Shown here in pieces: positions 27,931 through 37,222 of a stretch of DNA of 64,000 nt (positions are counted from its first letter, which is position 1; each line of letters opens with the position of its first letter). The DNA is from Vallitaleaceae bacterium (lineage in GTDB: Bacteria; Bacillota; Clostridia; Lachnospirales; Vallitaleaceae): contig JANQFZ010000050.1 in assembly GCA_028277605.1 (NCBI GenBank), positions 1 through 64,000 of the forward strand. Reading direction: 5' to 3'. The notes beneath the pieces were generated by a model, which did no database searches, was not told the origin of the DNA, and was given only the letters and a program-made list of their open reading frames with translations. The translations under genes and the position numbers were made by a program.

Positions 27931-29258
27931 TACCTGCCCTTTTCCTTTCTCTCTCTAATGATAAAATGTAGTGGTGTCCCTTTAAAACCAAACGTTTCCC
28001 TGATTTGATTTTCTATATAACGTCTATAGGAAAAGTGCATGAGTTGTTTATCATTAACAAATAATATAAACGTCGGAGGTTTAATAGCTATCTGTGTCAT
28101 ATAGTAAATCTTCAGTCTCTTTCCTTTGTCTGATGGTGGTTGATTCATAGCCATAGCATCATAGAGTATATCATTTAAAACACCTGTTGCTACTCTTAGT
28201 GCATGGTTTTGCATTACGGTATCAATAGCTTCAAAAAGCTTGTTGATACGCTGACCTGTTAGCGCAGATATAAAGAGCTTTAATGAATACCGCATAAAGC
28301 TTAATTTATCCTCGATCTCCCTTAGATACTTGTACATGGTTTTATCGTCTTTTTCAACGGCATCCCATTTATTAATAGCAACGATTGCTCCTTTGCCTCT
28401 TTCATGGGCTATTCCTGCTATTTTTGCATCCTGTTCCGTTACGCCTTCTACTGCATCTATTAAAAGTACAACAATATCTGATTTTTCTATAGCAGCTACT
28501 GTTCTAATAATGCTATATCGCTCTAAATCTTGTTTTATTTTGTTCTTTCTACGCAAACCAGCTGTATCAATAAAGACATAGTCTTTATCTTTATATTGAA
28601 TAAGTGTATCTATAGCATCCCTTGTGGTTCCTGCTATTTCACTTACAATGACTCTTTCCTCTCCAATTAGCTTATTAATTAAAGATGATTTACCTACATT
28701 AGGTTTACCAATAACAGCTATTTTTGGACTGTCATCATCCTCCGTATCCATTGTATCTTGGTCAAAATACTTTACAACTTCATCCAGAAAATCACCCAAT
28801 CCAGTTGCTTGTGCTGATGACACAGCAAAGGGTTCACCAAGTCCTAAATTATAGAATTCATACACATCATATTCGGACTTTTGCAGATTATCTACTTTAT
28901 TCACACATAAGACCACTGGCTTCTGTGCACGTCTTAATATATCAGCTACCTTATAGTCAGCATCTGTAAGACCTGTTTTTACATCCACTACAAAAACAAT
29001 GACTTGCGCTGTATCTATGGCTATTTCAGCCTGTGTTCTCATACTGGATAAAATAATATCATCAGATTCTGGTTCTATACCCCCCGTATCGATCATAGTA
29101 AAATCATAGTTCAGCCATGTAACGTCTGCATAGATTCTATCTCTAGTTACACCTGGCGTATCTTCTACAATTGATATTTTAGATCCTGCTAATTTATTAA
29201 ATAAGGTCGATTTACCTACATTAGGTCGACCAACAATTGCAATAATAGGTTTACTCAT
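27930..29258 (-). CDS. der: Ribosome-associated GTPase Der (EngA)
   Basis: Double-GTPase needed for 50S ribosome assembly. The first G domain has [14 protein letters not shown] near residue 7 and DTPGVTRDR near 34; the second has [15 protein letters not shown] near 181 and [10 protein letters not shown] near 210. NKVD and NKWD G4 motifs follow each domain, and a C-terminal KH-like domain starts near 350. I use the ATG at 29258 (442 aa, [10 protein letters not shown]); a frame to 29282 overlaps the upstream gene and is less like homologues. Confidence 0.96.
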   Translation of the reverse strand: MSKPIIAIVGRPNVGKSTLFNKLAGSKISIVEDTPGVTRDRIYADVTWLNYDFTMIDTGGIEPESDDIILSSMRTQAEIAIDTAQVIVFVVDVKTGLTDADYKVADILRRAQKPVVLCVNKVDNLQKSEYDVYEFYNLGLGEPFAVSSAQATGLGDFLDEVVKYFDQDTMDTEDDDSPKIAVIGKPNVGKSSLINKLIGEERVIVSEIAGTTRDAIDTLIQYKDKDYVFIDTAGLRRKNKIKQDLERYSIIRTVAAIEKSDIVVLLIDAVEGVTEQDAKIAGIAHERGKGAIVAINKWDAVEKDDKTMYKYLREIEDKLSFMRYSLKLFISALTGQRINKLFEAIDTVMQNHALRVATGVLNDILYDAMAMNQPPSDKGKRLKIYYMTQIAIKPPTFILFVNDKQLMHFSYRRYIENQIRETFGFKGTPLHFIIRERKEKGR

Positions 29259-29274
29259 ACCACTCGAATCTCCT

Positions 29275-30585
29275 TTATTCAATGATTGCCTCTACAAAAT
29301 CTTGTCCTGATGATTGTACTATACGGACTTTTACTTGTAAAGCCCTTTCAATATCTTCAATCGTTATATCATCAAGTAAAACCGTTTCATCATGCTTCAA
29401 TAAATTACAGGGCATTAACAACCTATCACCAAGTTTTTTGCCTTTAAGCTGTTCAATAATATCACGCCCTGTGAGCAGACCTGAAACCGTTATATTAGAA
29501 CCGAAAAAAGAGTTATGAATAGGAACCACTTGAACAACAACATTAGGAAATTGGTTTTTTAATAAATCAACCAAAGGATGAATAAGTCTAGAGGCAAGCT
29601 CTCCTGTAATCATGGTAATATTCTTTTCTTTGGTGTGCCCTTCTAACGCTGATAGGTATGACTTTACTTCATCTATAAGCAGTCGGCACATACCCACGCC
29701 ATTTTCCAACTGAAGATACCCATCATAGGACTCTGCCATAGGAAAATCAGCATGAGCAAGCAGATAAAATTCATCCCCCGCATGGATTAAATGCGTTCCA
29801 TATTGATCATATATCTTTTTCTGCCACTGGTGTATCTGGTTAAGAACACCTCTTGCTTCCTCAGAAGTGAAGGGTTCTAATGGATACAGACCCTTTCGAT
29901 GTTTAGATAACCCTACAGGAACAATAGAAACGCTCTGCATATGAGGAATATAATTGGTTAATTGTTCAATAGAATAATCCAGTTCTTCTTTATCATTAAT
30001 CCCCTTACATAGAACAATCTGACCATTCATTGTTATTCTGGCATCATACAGCTTGTCCATTCCCTCAATTAGTTTTTCTGCTAACGGATTTTTCAGCATC
30101 ATTTTTCTAAGCTTCATATTCATGGTATGAACCGATAAATTAATCGGAGAAAGATGGTACTTAATAATACGTTCAATATCTTTATCCCTCATGTTGGTTA
30201 AGGTAACATAATTACCTTGAAGAAAAGACAGCCTAGCATCATCATCTTTAAAATACAAGGTTTTACGCATGCCTTTTGGCAGTTGATCGATAAAACAAAA
30301 AATACATTTATTGGTACAGCATTTATAGTCATCCATTAGGTTATTCTCAAAAACTAACCCTAAATCTTCATTTTCATCTTTTTCTATATCTAAAAGCCAT
30401 TCTTCTCCATTTTGCTTTTCTATTAAAACCTCAAGCTGTTGTTCTAATATCAGCAGGTGATAATCCAATGCATCTTCTACCTGCTGACCATTAATCTCCA
30501 TGAGACTGTCTCCCGACTCTAATCCTAATTCGTCTGCGATAGTATCACTTATAACTCGTGTTATGATATGTTTTCTAGCTTTCAT
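29275..30585 (-). CDS. DUF512 radical-SAM protein with N-terminal PDZ-like domain
   Basis: Protein of the DUF512 family, function unknown. Residues 1-70 look PDZ-like ([17 protein letters not shown]). An unusual iron-sulfur binding region [19 protein letters not shown] lies near 87-105 (Cx3Cx2C), followed by a TIM-barrel-like radical-SAM body and a C-terminal DUF512 domain with [16 protein letters not shown] near 330. Length 436 aa. It sits directly before der, a context common in clostridia and compatible with a redox or RNA/ribosome-related role, but no reaction can be assigned. Confidence 0.85.
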   Translation of the reverse strand: MKARKHIITRVISDTIADELGLESGDSLMEINGQQVEDALDYHLLILEQQLEVLIEKQNGEEWLLDIEKDENEDLGLVFENNLMDDYKCCTNKCIFCFIDQLPKGMRKTLYFKDDDARLSFLQGNYVTLTNMRDKDIERIIKYHLSPINLSVHTMNMKLRKMMLKNPLAEKLIEGMDKLYDARITMNGQIVLCKGINDKEELDYSIEQLTNYIPHMQSVSIVPVGLSKHRKGLYPLEPFTSEEARGVLNQIHQWQKKIYDQYGTHLIHAGDEFYLLAHADFPMAESYDGYLQLENGVGMCRLLIDEVKSYLSALEGHTKEKNITMITGELASRLIHPLVDLLKNQFPNVVVQVVPIHNSFFGSNITVSGLLTGRDIIEQLKGKKLGDRLLMPCNLLKHDETVLLDDITIEDIERALQVKVRIVQSSGQDFVEAIIE

Positions 30586-30605
30586 TCAAATCTCCTTGCT
30601 GTAAA

Positions 30606-31436
30606 CTACTTTAATTCTATTATAGCGGCTAAACTACCTCTTTGTCCAGCAGTTGCCCGATGTGAGAATAAAATATCCGAATGACAGCGGGTACAGATAT
30701 CTGTTTTGGTTATATGTTCTTTTAAAAGCCCTGCTTTTTGGAGTATAATCTCATTTGCTGTCCATAGATCTACGGTATACTTATGATTCATCTGTTCCAA
30801 AATAATTCTTTGCTGTTCTATCTTATCAAAACTACTGCGAAACGCATCAACCACAGGTCTATCTACCTCAAAACAACACGAACCGATGGAAGGGCCAATA
30901 GCTGCTAAGATATCTTTAGGAAGACTTTTGAAAGTCCGATGCATGAGATCTACAGTTTTTTTCCCGATTTGCTTAACGGTACCCCTCCATCCTGCATGAG
31001 CTAATCCAACCACCTTTTGTACTGGATCTAAAAAAAAGAGTGGAACACAATCAGCATAAAAAGTAACTAAAGGCACTTTGCTTTCATTGGTTATAAGCGC
31101 ATCAATGCCTTTGATGTCACTTGACTTGACAATGCCTTTCCCTCTGTCCTTGTGCGTCACTATTCTCACCTTATCCTCATGAATTTGGTCTGAAAACACA
31201 AGGTGTTGATAGTCCACATCTATTGCACTGCATAATACTTTAAAATTCTGTATCACATTTTCTGAACGGTCTCCTCTATTAAATCCTAGATTCATACTCT
31301 TAAAAATACCTTGGCTTACACCACCTAATCGGGTACTAAAGCAGTGATGAACTAGATGAGTTTTCTCAAATGCAGGTATAGTTAAATAATGTACTCCTTG
31401 TTTCTTAACCATATGAAAAACGTTTGATTGTATCAT
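30606..31436 (-). CDS. pgeF: Purine nucleoside phosphorylase/peptidoglycan editing factor (YfiH/PgeF, DUF152)
   Basis: Multicopper-oxidase-like (laccase domain) cytosolic protein family reported as purine nucleoside phosphorylase/adenosine deaminase and as a peptidoglycan editing factor. Visible motifs over 276 aa: FSTRLGGVSQGIFKSMNLG near 33-51, TFYADCVPLFFLDP near 123, GLAHAGWRGTV near 142-152 with the zinc His, GPSIGSCCFEVD near 176-187 with Cys, and the C-terminal CTRCHSDILFSHRA near 246. GGAGG precedes the ATG at five nt. It lies between yraN and the DUF512 gene. Confidence 0.92.
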   Translation of the reverse strand: MIQSNVFHMVKKQGVHYLTIPAFEKTHLVHHCFSTRLGGVSQGIFKSMNLGFNRGDRSENVIQNFKVLCSAIDVDYQHLVFSDQIHEDKVRIVTHKDRGKGIVKSSDIKGIDALITNESKVPLVTFYADCVPLFFLDPVQKVVGLAHAGWRGTVKQIGKKTVDLMHRTFKSLPKDILAAIGPSIGSCCFEVDRPVVDAFRSSFDKIEQQRIILEQMNHKYTVDLWTANEIILQKAGLLKEHITKTDICTRCHSDILFSHRATAGQRGSLAAIIELK

Positions 31437-31454
31437 CCATACCTCCAGCTACTT

Positions 31455-31811
31455 TTATTCAATTGTTTCAAAAGCAAATGGAATAATATGTACCCGTTCA
31501 CCTACTAATTCAACAATATCAAATCGAATAGGATGCTGAAAAAGCTTCTTTTTTCTAGCATAACTCTTTGCTACATGACAGATTTTTTTCTGCTTATAAA
31601 AATGAACCGCTTCCGCAGGTCGTCCCGTTTTCATGTTACTTCTATATTTTACCTCAATAAAAACAATATATTCTCCCTGCTTAGCAATAATATCGATTTC
31701 GCCAAATCTATCCCTATAATTTGTTTCAAGAATGGAATAACCGCCTTTTTGCAAATATGCAACAGCCAGCGCCTCTCCTTGATCCCCTAACTGCTTATTA
31801 TTTTTTTTCAT
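31455..31811 (-). CDS. yraN: UPF0102 / YraN-family endonuclease-like protein
   Basis: Small protein of the YraN family with the nuclease-like core GEALAVAYLQKGGYSILE near residues 12-29, NYRDRFGEIDIIAKQG near 30-45 and FIEVKYRS near 50-57. These give the E..D..EVK residues of the PD-(D/E)XK fold. Substrate unknown. I use the ATG at 31811 (118 aa); a longer frame starts inside the upstream gene. It overlaps the flhB-like gene by 14 nt. Confidence 0.9.
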   Translation of the reverse strand: MKKNNKQLGDQGEALAVAYLQKGGYSILETNYRDRFGEIDIIAKQGEYIVFIEVKYRSNMKTGRPAEAVHFYKQKKICHVAKSYARKKKLFQHPIRFDIVELVGERVHIIPFAFETIE

Positions 31812-32079
31812 ATATCTGCCGCCCCAAATCATCTAAATCTGAAACAAACACTAATATCTCTGCAACCACTTGATACAATTCAGGTGGAATTAAATCACCT
31901 ATATCGAGCCTTGTCAAGTCATCCGCTAGATTAGAATCTTTATAAATGGGTATGTCCTCTGTTGCAGCTTTTTCTAAGATATTATCTGCTACAACTCCCT
32001 TTCCTTTAGCAATAACAACAGGAGCTGTTTCACTTGGATCATACTTTATGGCGGCAGCTTTTTTTAGCCTATGCTTCAT
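31798..32079 (-). CDS. ylqH: FlhB C-terminal-like protein (YlqH family)
   Basis: 93-aa protein resembling only the cytoplasmic C-terminal domain of FlhB/YscU type III secretion switch proteins. AAAIKYDPSETAPVVIAKGKG near residues 8-28 is followed by VADNILEKAATEDIPIYKDSNLA and ELYQVVAEILVFV. The autocleavage NPTH motif of true FlhB is absent. The ATG at 32079 is preceded by GAGGGTG at eight nt. It directly follows a FliK-like gene, as ylqH follows ylqG in Bacillus, away from any flagellar operon. Function unknown. Confidence 0.88.
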   Translation of the reverse strand: MKHRLKKAAAIKYDPSETAPVVIAKGKGVVADNILEKAATEDIPIYKDSNLADDLTRLDIGDLIPPELYQVVAEILVFVSDLDDLGRQIYEKK

Positions 32080-32084
32080 TTCTA

Positions 32085-33569
32085 TCACACCCTCATATCA
32101 AAAGAATACCTTTGAAGCTTCTGTTCTAGATCGTTATCTTTATCTAAAAAATCCTTAATGGGATCAAATGTCTCTTTAGATACCTGCACAGATAATTCTT
32201 GAACATGCAGTCCACTACTATTAATTATACCATGAAGCTTTTCAAGATGCCCAGCAAAAAAATCTTTTAGTTCTTTATCTTCCACATAGAACTGACAAAC
32301 AATGGATTTATCCTGCTTTGCAACAAAAATATCTAAATGCTTTAAGGCTGCACAATCTAATCTCAATAAGGCTGTCACTCTTTGATTGGGATTCTTAGTT
32401 TTTAATGTATCTTTTTTTTGAAAGACATAAAGCTGACTGTCCATCACTTGATTGTGAATCAAAACGGGTAATTCAACAAAAGTATAGTTTTGGTTAATAG
32501 CATGGTTAAATGATAAGTTTTGCTTAATTAAGGATGCCTGTTTGGTTAAAGCACTCCCTTCTTGTTCTGGATAAGTGCTTAAAGTTTCAAGTAAAATTAT
32601 AATTTTTTTATAAGTTTTATTAAAAAACTCTGTTACAGGTTCTTCGTTTTTCAGTCTCTCTGGTGATAAAAGCATGGGTTCCTTAAACGCATCGGATAGC
32701 CTGCTGGTCATCTGATGGCGCAATGACTGTCTGAGTTTATCTGGAATTGTCATGGATTCTAGTTTATGTATTAACTCACCAAAACTTGTACTGCTATCCA
32801 GCTTAATCTCATGACCAAAGGGTTTTAAACTTTGATTAATTCTTGCTTCAAAATGTGACAGCTCCTCAGTAGAAAAATGTTTACCTAATGTTAGAGTATT
32901 GTCTGATAGTGCCAAATCACTTGGACTAGCATTTTTTGATTCAGTCGATGATAGAATACTTGTCAGATGTTCTTTCATCTCAGTATTGCTTATGTTTGCA
33001 CAGTCTTCTGTTAACTGTGCCATAGCTTTTCCTAGATCCTGTTGATGGTTTACCCATTTTGATAATTGATTTAAGTTATCTTGATTTACTGGTATATCAT
33101 TCTTCATTAGAATTAAAAGATGTTCTACAGGAACTGACTTAAAAGAATGACTAAGCATTAAGGCTTTCTGCAAAAAAGTTTTGTCAATGGGCATTTGATG
33201 TTTCATGAGTGTCTCAACCAACTCAAGATTTTTGGGATTGGTAGACAATCCTGCCTGTTGAAGAACTTGAGATAGTCTGTTTGATTTCGGATTATAGTCT
33301 TGTTCTAAAACAGGTTTGAGTTCTATCTGCTCATCCGTCACTGTTTTAACCTCAAAGGTGACTCTATCCCCCATTTGAAATTCCATCTGCTGTGAGAGCT
33401 TTGCATTCACAACCTGTCCATTTAAAAGTTTTAGGAGAATTGCATGGTGCTTAATATCAACAATCTCTCCTTGAAGCGTATCTCCTGCTGAAACATGAGA
33501 TAGTGACTGGTTGCTTTTAGATAATTGATTTAAGGTTAATATTTGTTCCTGTGCTGGTTTAATCCTCAT
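32085..33569 (-). CDS. FliK-like hook-length control protein (YlqG-like)
   Basis: 494-aa protein with an N-terminal beta-rich domain (residues 30-95: HVSAGDTLQGEIVDIKHHAILL). A long helical middle rich in Ser/Gln/Leu follows. The C-terminal domain, about 390-475, resembles the FliK hook-length domain, with ALLRLDCAALKHLDIFVA and FFAGHLEKLHGIINSSGLHV. Only the FlhB-like partner is nearby, not flagellar structural genes. This matches ylqG of Bacillus, so it may be a domesticated pair of FliK/FlhB relatives. The ATG at 33569 follows GAGGTGG. Confidence 0.75.
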   Translation of the reverse strand: MRIKPAQEQILTLNQLSKSNQSLSHVSAGDTLQGEIVDIKHHAILLKLLNGQVVNAKLSQQMEFQMGDRVTFEVKTVTDEQIELKPVLEQDYNPKSNRLSQVLQQAGLSTNPKNLELVETLMKHQMPIDKTFLQKALMLSHSFKSVPVEHLLILMKNDIPVNQDNLNQLSKWVNHQQDLGKAMAQLTEDCANISNTEMKEHLTSILSSTESKNASPSDLALSDNTLTLGKHFSTEELSHFEARINQSLKPFGHEIKLDSSTSFGELIHKLESMTIPDKLRQSLRHQMTSRLSDAFKEPMLLSPERLKNEEPVTEFFNKTYKKIIILLETLSTYPEQEGSALTKQASLIKQNLSFNHAINQNYTFVELPVLIHNQVMDSQLYVFQKKDTLKTKNPNQRVTALLRLDCAALKHLDIFVAKQDKSIVCQFYVEDKELKDFFAGHLEKLHGIINSSGLHVQELSVQVSKETFDPIKDFLDKDNDLEQKLQRYSFDMRV

Positions 33570-33668
33570 TGTTCCACCTCTAATCACTCACAAAGTGATA
33601 GTTTACTAGATAACGCCATAAGCTCTATATTATAACCAAACTAATTTATATATAATACTTTATATCCA

Positions 33669-34427
33669 TTATAGTTGTACAGTAAAGGTTTTTCTATGTA
33701 TTGGACATAAGCCATAGGATCGAATAGCATCTATATGATCTTTAGTCCCATATCCCTTATTCTTATCAAAGCCATATTCTGGGTATAGATCGTGATAATT
33801 TCTCATCATTCTATCTCTCGTCACTTTAGCAATAATACTAGCAGCCGCAATAGAAAGACTTTTAGCATCTCCTTTGATGATAGGTTCTTGTTCAATTTCA
33901 ATCATCGGTATAGTTACAGCATCAACAAGCAGTACATCGGGTTGAATCGAAAGCCCATCTACCGCTTTTCTCATAGATTGATAAGTTGCCTTTAGAATAT
34001 TAATCGTATCAATATCCTCAACGCACCCTATACCAACACTAACCGAGATCGCTTTCTCCATAATCTCATCGTAAAGCTGCTCTCTCTTATTTTCATTAAC
34101 TTTTTTAGAATCATTAACATAAAGAATTCTCAGATCCTTTGGCAAAATAACCGCAGCACTGACTACAGGACCAGCCAGCGGTCCTCTACCTGCCTCATCT
34201 ATACCACATATATAGTCTCTGTCTGCATGTTTTCTTTCGTAAACAAGCATCTCATCTAATCGCTTTAATTCATCCAAATATTTATTATAGTACCCATTGT
34301 ATTGTTCTATAAGCTTTTGAATACCAATCCTTTGATCTTTTGAATATTTACGTGTCTCCTGAGGCAAATACTCTAAAGGCGTATCTTTTAACTTGTTTCT
34401 TATATCGGCTATAGACCGTTCTTTCAT
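33669..34427 (-). CDS. rnhB: Ribonuclease HII
   Basis: Cleaves RNA in RNA/DNA hybrids and single ribonucleotides in DNA. The 252-aa protein has an N-terminal extension (about 1-70) and then the RNase HII core. The first catalytic motif is YICGIDEAGRGPLAGPVV, with D77 and E78. The second Asp lies in LLVDAVTIP near 165. KGDAKSLSIAAASIIAKVTRD near 184 carries the fourth acidic residue and the Ser-Ile-Ala cluster. GYGTKDH near 226 is the C-terminal signature. GGAGG precedes the ATG. Confidence 0.96.
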   Translation of the reverse strand: MKERSIADIRNKLKDTPLEYLPQETRKYSKDQRIGIQKLIEQYNGYYNKYLDELKRLDEMLVYERKHADRDYICGIDEAGRGPLAGPVVSAAVILPKDLRILYVNDSKKVNENKREQLYDEIMEKAISVSVGIGCVEDIDTINILKATYQSMRKAVDGLSIQPDVLLVDAVTIPMIEIEQEPIIKGDAKSLSIAAASIIAKVTRDRMMRNYHDLYPEYGFDKNKGYGTKDHIDAIRSYGLCPIHRKTFTVQL

Positions 34428-34521
34428 TAGCCATCCTCCATTATGTATAACATCACGTAATTTAAAAGGTACGAATTATTATAACATACGAAAGACAGAA
34501 CCAACAACAGCAAAAAAACAT

Positions 34522-34554
34522 CAAAAAACAGCTGAGTTTTATCCCAACTGTTTA
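34522..34554 (-). terminator. Terminator after the flavodiiron gene
   Basis: On the minus strand AAACAGTTGGG pairs with CTCAGCTGTTT (including G-U pairs) around an ATAAAA loop. The stem is followed by a T-rich run (TTTG, then TTTTTTT). Confidence 0.65.
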
Positions 34555-34562
34555 TACTTATA

Positions 34563-35756
34563 CTAATTAAGTTTAGATGCAAAATCAACACCAAAGTCAA
34601 AGGCTTGCTTAAGCTCTGTTTCATTCGGTCTGAAGAGGATTTTAAGACCTGGGGTTACTTTCATTCTTAACTGCTTGAGCCGACTTTCTATTATGCCAAT
34701 AGCTTCACCGCTCCATCCATAGGAGCCAAAAGCTGAAGCTTGTTTTCTACCATGTATTAGCGGTGACAAGCGTATAAGCAGTTCCCAAATTGGAGGAAGA
34801 GTATCACTATTAATGGTTGGTGATCCGAATAGTATACCATCTGCCCATCTAAGCTTACTAAGTACCTCATCTTTATCTTCATGCTCCATATCAAAAAGCT
34901 CTACCTGTATACCGCCCACGCTCTCTATACCATTTTTAATTTCTTGTGCAATCTTAGCAGTATATCCATAGGAAGACACATAAGGCATGATGACAGTTGT
35001 TGATTGGTTAGGATTTGATTCTGTCGACCATACTTGACACTTTTCAACCACCTTCATAGGTTCTTTATCTAAAACAGGACCATGCCCCGTGCATATCATA
35101 TCAATCTCTAATGGTTCAATCTTAGATATTGCTTTTAGCATGTGTGATTTAAAGGGACCCATAATCATATCGAAATAATATTTTAAAGCCTTTTCGTAAT
35201 CCTTATGGTTCTCCACCTTAGAATAAAGAACATCATCAAAGCAATAATGCGCTCCAAAGGAGTCACAAGTAAATAAAACCTTATCTTCCTTTACATACGT
35301 ATAGATAGTATCTGGCCAATGAAGAAAAGGCGCGGATATAAATTGCAGCGTTTTATCGCCTAAGGATAACTCATCACCCTCATCAACAATCGTATGCTTA
35401 AAGGGCTTATTGACAATCTGTTTCAGGAAACGAATGGCTGTTTTTGATCCTATAAATTCCGCTTGAGTAGCAAGGTCAAGCAGACGAGCAGCTGAACCTA
35501 CGTGGTCAGGCTCCGTATGATTGACAATAATGTAATCGATATCCTCTGGTTCTATAACTTCTCTTAACTTTTCGAGATAGTCCTCATAGAACTCTTCTTT
35601 TACCGTTTCGATTACAGCTATTTTATCAGAACCCTTGACGACATAGGAATTATAAGTCGTACCAAACTCCGTATACATGATAATGTCAAAAGCCTCTAAA
35701 TCAGGATCTAATGCCCCAATCCAAGTGATTCCTTCTTTTAGCTTTAAAGATTTCAT
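34563..35756 (-). CDS. fprA: Flavodiiron protein (FprA-type A-type flavoprotein)
   Basis: Oxygen and/or NO reductase of anaerobes with a metallo-beta-lactamase diiron domain and a flavodoxin domain. Diiron ligands are visible as H80, E82, D84 and H85 (HTEPDH), H146 (APFLHWPD), D165 (FTCDSFG) and the CTGHGPVL histidine near 228. The flavodoxin domain starts near 250, with MPYVSSYGYTAKIA. Length 397 aa, with no rubredoxin extension, so an external electron donor is needed. AAAGGAGG precedes the ATG. It lies between rbgA and rnhB, which are adjacent in Bacillus. Confidence 0.95.
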   Translation of the reverse strand: MKSLKLKEGITWIGALDPDLEAFDIIMYTEFGTTYNSYVVKGSDKIAVIETVKEEFYEDYLEKLREVIEPEDIDYIIVNHTEPDHVGSAARLLDLATQAEFIGSKTAIRFLKQIVNKPFKHTIVDEGDELSLGDKTLQFISAPFLHWPDTIYTYVKEDKVLFTCDSFGAHYCFDDVLYSKVENHKDYEKALKYYFDMIMGPFKSHMLKAISKIEPLEIDMICTGHGPVLDKEPMKVVEKCQVWSTESNPNQSTTVIMPYVSSYGYTAKIAQEIKNGIESVGGIQVELFDMEHEDKDEVLSKLRWADGILFGSPTINSDTLPPIWELLIRLSPLIHGRKQASAFGSYGWSGEAIGIIESRLKQLRMKVTPGLKILFRPNETELKQAFDFGVDFASKLN

Positions 35757-35922
35757 ATGAATCCCTCCTTTTATTAGATAGACATCTATTATTATTATAA
35801 CTTATGACTATCAAAATATTATTTCATAAATATCTTTAGATGATACTTGCTGTTTGTTGATATTTATTATTGTTTCAATTATAGCATAGAGTTGAAGAGA
35901 TTACCAGATATAATGTTAATTT

Positions 35923-36774
35923 TTATTTCACAATTTCCAATGTCACAGCCCCTAGCTTCCCATTACGAAACTCCTCTAACAGTCTATTGGATGCTCTTAA
36001 TAAATCTAAGGTATTACCAGGCTTTTTTAGATTTCTTGCTAAAGCAATAGCTTCTAAAATTTGATAAGATTCCTTTTCAGCTATGGTTTCTAACTGGTAT
36101 TTTTTTATGATAAGCTCAGGATAATGCTCCTTTAAGTATTCAAGAAGTGAGACAGCTAGCTCCACAGTATCAATTAAATCATCTTTAATAGATCCAATAC
36201 ATGCCAGATTCTTACCCATGGTTTGATCTTCAAACTTAGGCCACAAGATGCCCGGTGTATCTAGCAATTCTACGTCCTTCTTAAGTTTAATCCATTGCTT
36301 ACCTTTGGTCACCCCAGGTTTGTTACCAGTCTTTGCACTAGCTTTACCAACTAGTTTATTGATAAAAGTAGATTTTCCCACATTAGGAATACCTACAACC
36401 ATCGTTCTAATAGGGCGGTTAATCAAGCCTCTTTTCTTATCTCTTTCTATCTTCTCTTTACATAACAGTCTAGCTTTATCTATAAACTGCTGTACCCCTT
36501 GACCTGTTTTAGAATTAACTTGTATAACCGCAAAACCCTTCTCTTCATACCATTTGACCCATTTCTTTGTTTCTGTACTATCCGCTAAATCTATCTTATT
36601 AAATAAAATCATTCTTGGCTTATGCCTAGCCATATCCTCAATATCAGGATTCTTACTACTCATCGGAACTCTAGCATCAATCAGCTCAGCAATCACATCT
36701 ATCATTTTAATATTTTCCTGCATCATCCTCTTAGCCTTAGTCATATGCCCCGGATACCATTGTATATCATTCAT
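35923..36774 (-). CDS. rbgA: Ribosome biogenesis GTPase RbgA (YlqF)
   Basis: Circularly permuted GTPase for late 50S assembly. The motif order is G4-G5-G1-G3: FNKIDLAD near residues 58-65 (G4), then VVGIPNVGKSTFINKL near 126-141 (G1), and DTPGILWP near 173 (G3). The N-terminal start MNDIQWYPGHMTKAKRMM is typical, and the C-terminal ANTAR-like helices follow. Length 283 aa. It lies downstream of lepB, as in Bacillus, but across 454 nt that carry repeat copy 2. Confidence 0.96.
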   Translation of the reverse strand: MNDIQWYPGHMTKAKRMMQENIKMIDVIAELIDARVPMSSKNPDIEDMARHKPRMILFNKIDLADSTETKKWVKWYEEKGFAVIQVNSKTGQGVQQFIDKARLLCKEKIERDKKRGLINRPIRTMVVGIPNVGKSTFINKLVGKASAKTGNKPGVTKGKQWIKLKKDVELLDTPGILWPKFEDQTMGKNLACIGSIKDDLIDTVELAVSLLEYLKEHYPELIIKKYQLETIAEKESYQILEAIALARNLKKPGNTLDLLRASNRLLEEFRNGKLGAVTLEIVK

Positions 36775-36869
36775 GAGTCTACCTCTCTTATTCTATTTTT
36801 AGTATATTTTTATTCTATTGTTATTTTATTTCTATTCTATTAATCTGTAACATCAATTTCTTAACCATT

Positions 36870-37039
36870 CGTAACGAGAAATTTTAGCATCCTAACATGC
36901 GTTATAGAAAGGGTGAATAGTATGAGCACCACAGCGAAACAGGAGTGGAGCGTAACCCCTTCTAAACACGGACGTTTAGGGGGTTATGGAGCTCATACTA
37001 TTCACCCTTGACCGATTACCAAAGCTAAAATTTCGACCG
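36870..37039 (+). repeat. TIR-flanked palindromic repeat, copy 2 of 4
   Basis: This 170-bp element has ends CGTAACGAGAAATTTTAGC and GCTAAAATTTCGACCG. The 101-nt core is at 36909-37009, with a perfect 19-bp stem (36909-36927 with 36991-37009). Relative to copies 1 and 4, a T-A pair in the stem is changed to G-C on both sides. The inner hairpin is unchanged except for its bulge, which is TT. Core position 56 of the frame reads GAG-TGG, where the other three read GAG-TGA. Confidence 0.93.
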
Positions 37040-37165
37040 ACTCCCACAGCCACAAATCATATGCTCCTAAACATATTAATACAGTAACTTTTTTTAACTC
37101 TCAGTACAAAGCTATGCTATTAGAGAACCTGCATAGATTCTATTAAGTATACCAATTAGTGTTTA

Positions 37166-37222
37166 CAAAAAATTATAAAAATACCACATCTATCCTTACT
37201 TAACTAAAGATTAAATGTGGCA
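37166..37222 (-). terminator. Terminator after lepB
   Basis: TGCCACAT (37222-37215) pairs with ATGTGGTA (37189-37182), with an inner ATCTT/AAGGAT helix. On the minus strand the stem is followed by a T-rich run (TTTTTATAATTTTTTG). It ends the ylxM-to-lepB transcript. Confidence 0.65.

Noticed and set aside
34427-34624. Minus-strand 65-codon frame between the flavodiiron gene and rnhB
   Set aside because: It overlaps the end of the flavodiiron gene in another frame and crosses its terminator; low-complexity Leu/Ser composition and no ribosome-binding site.
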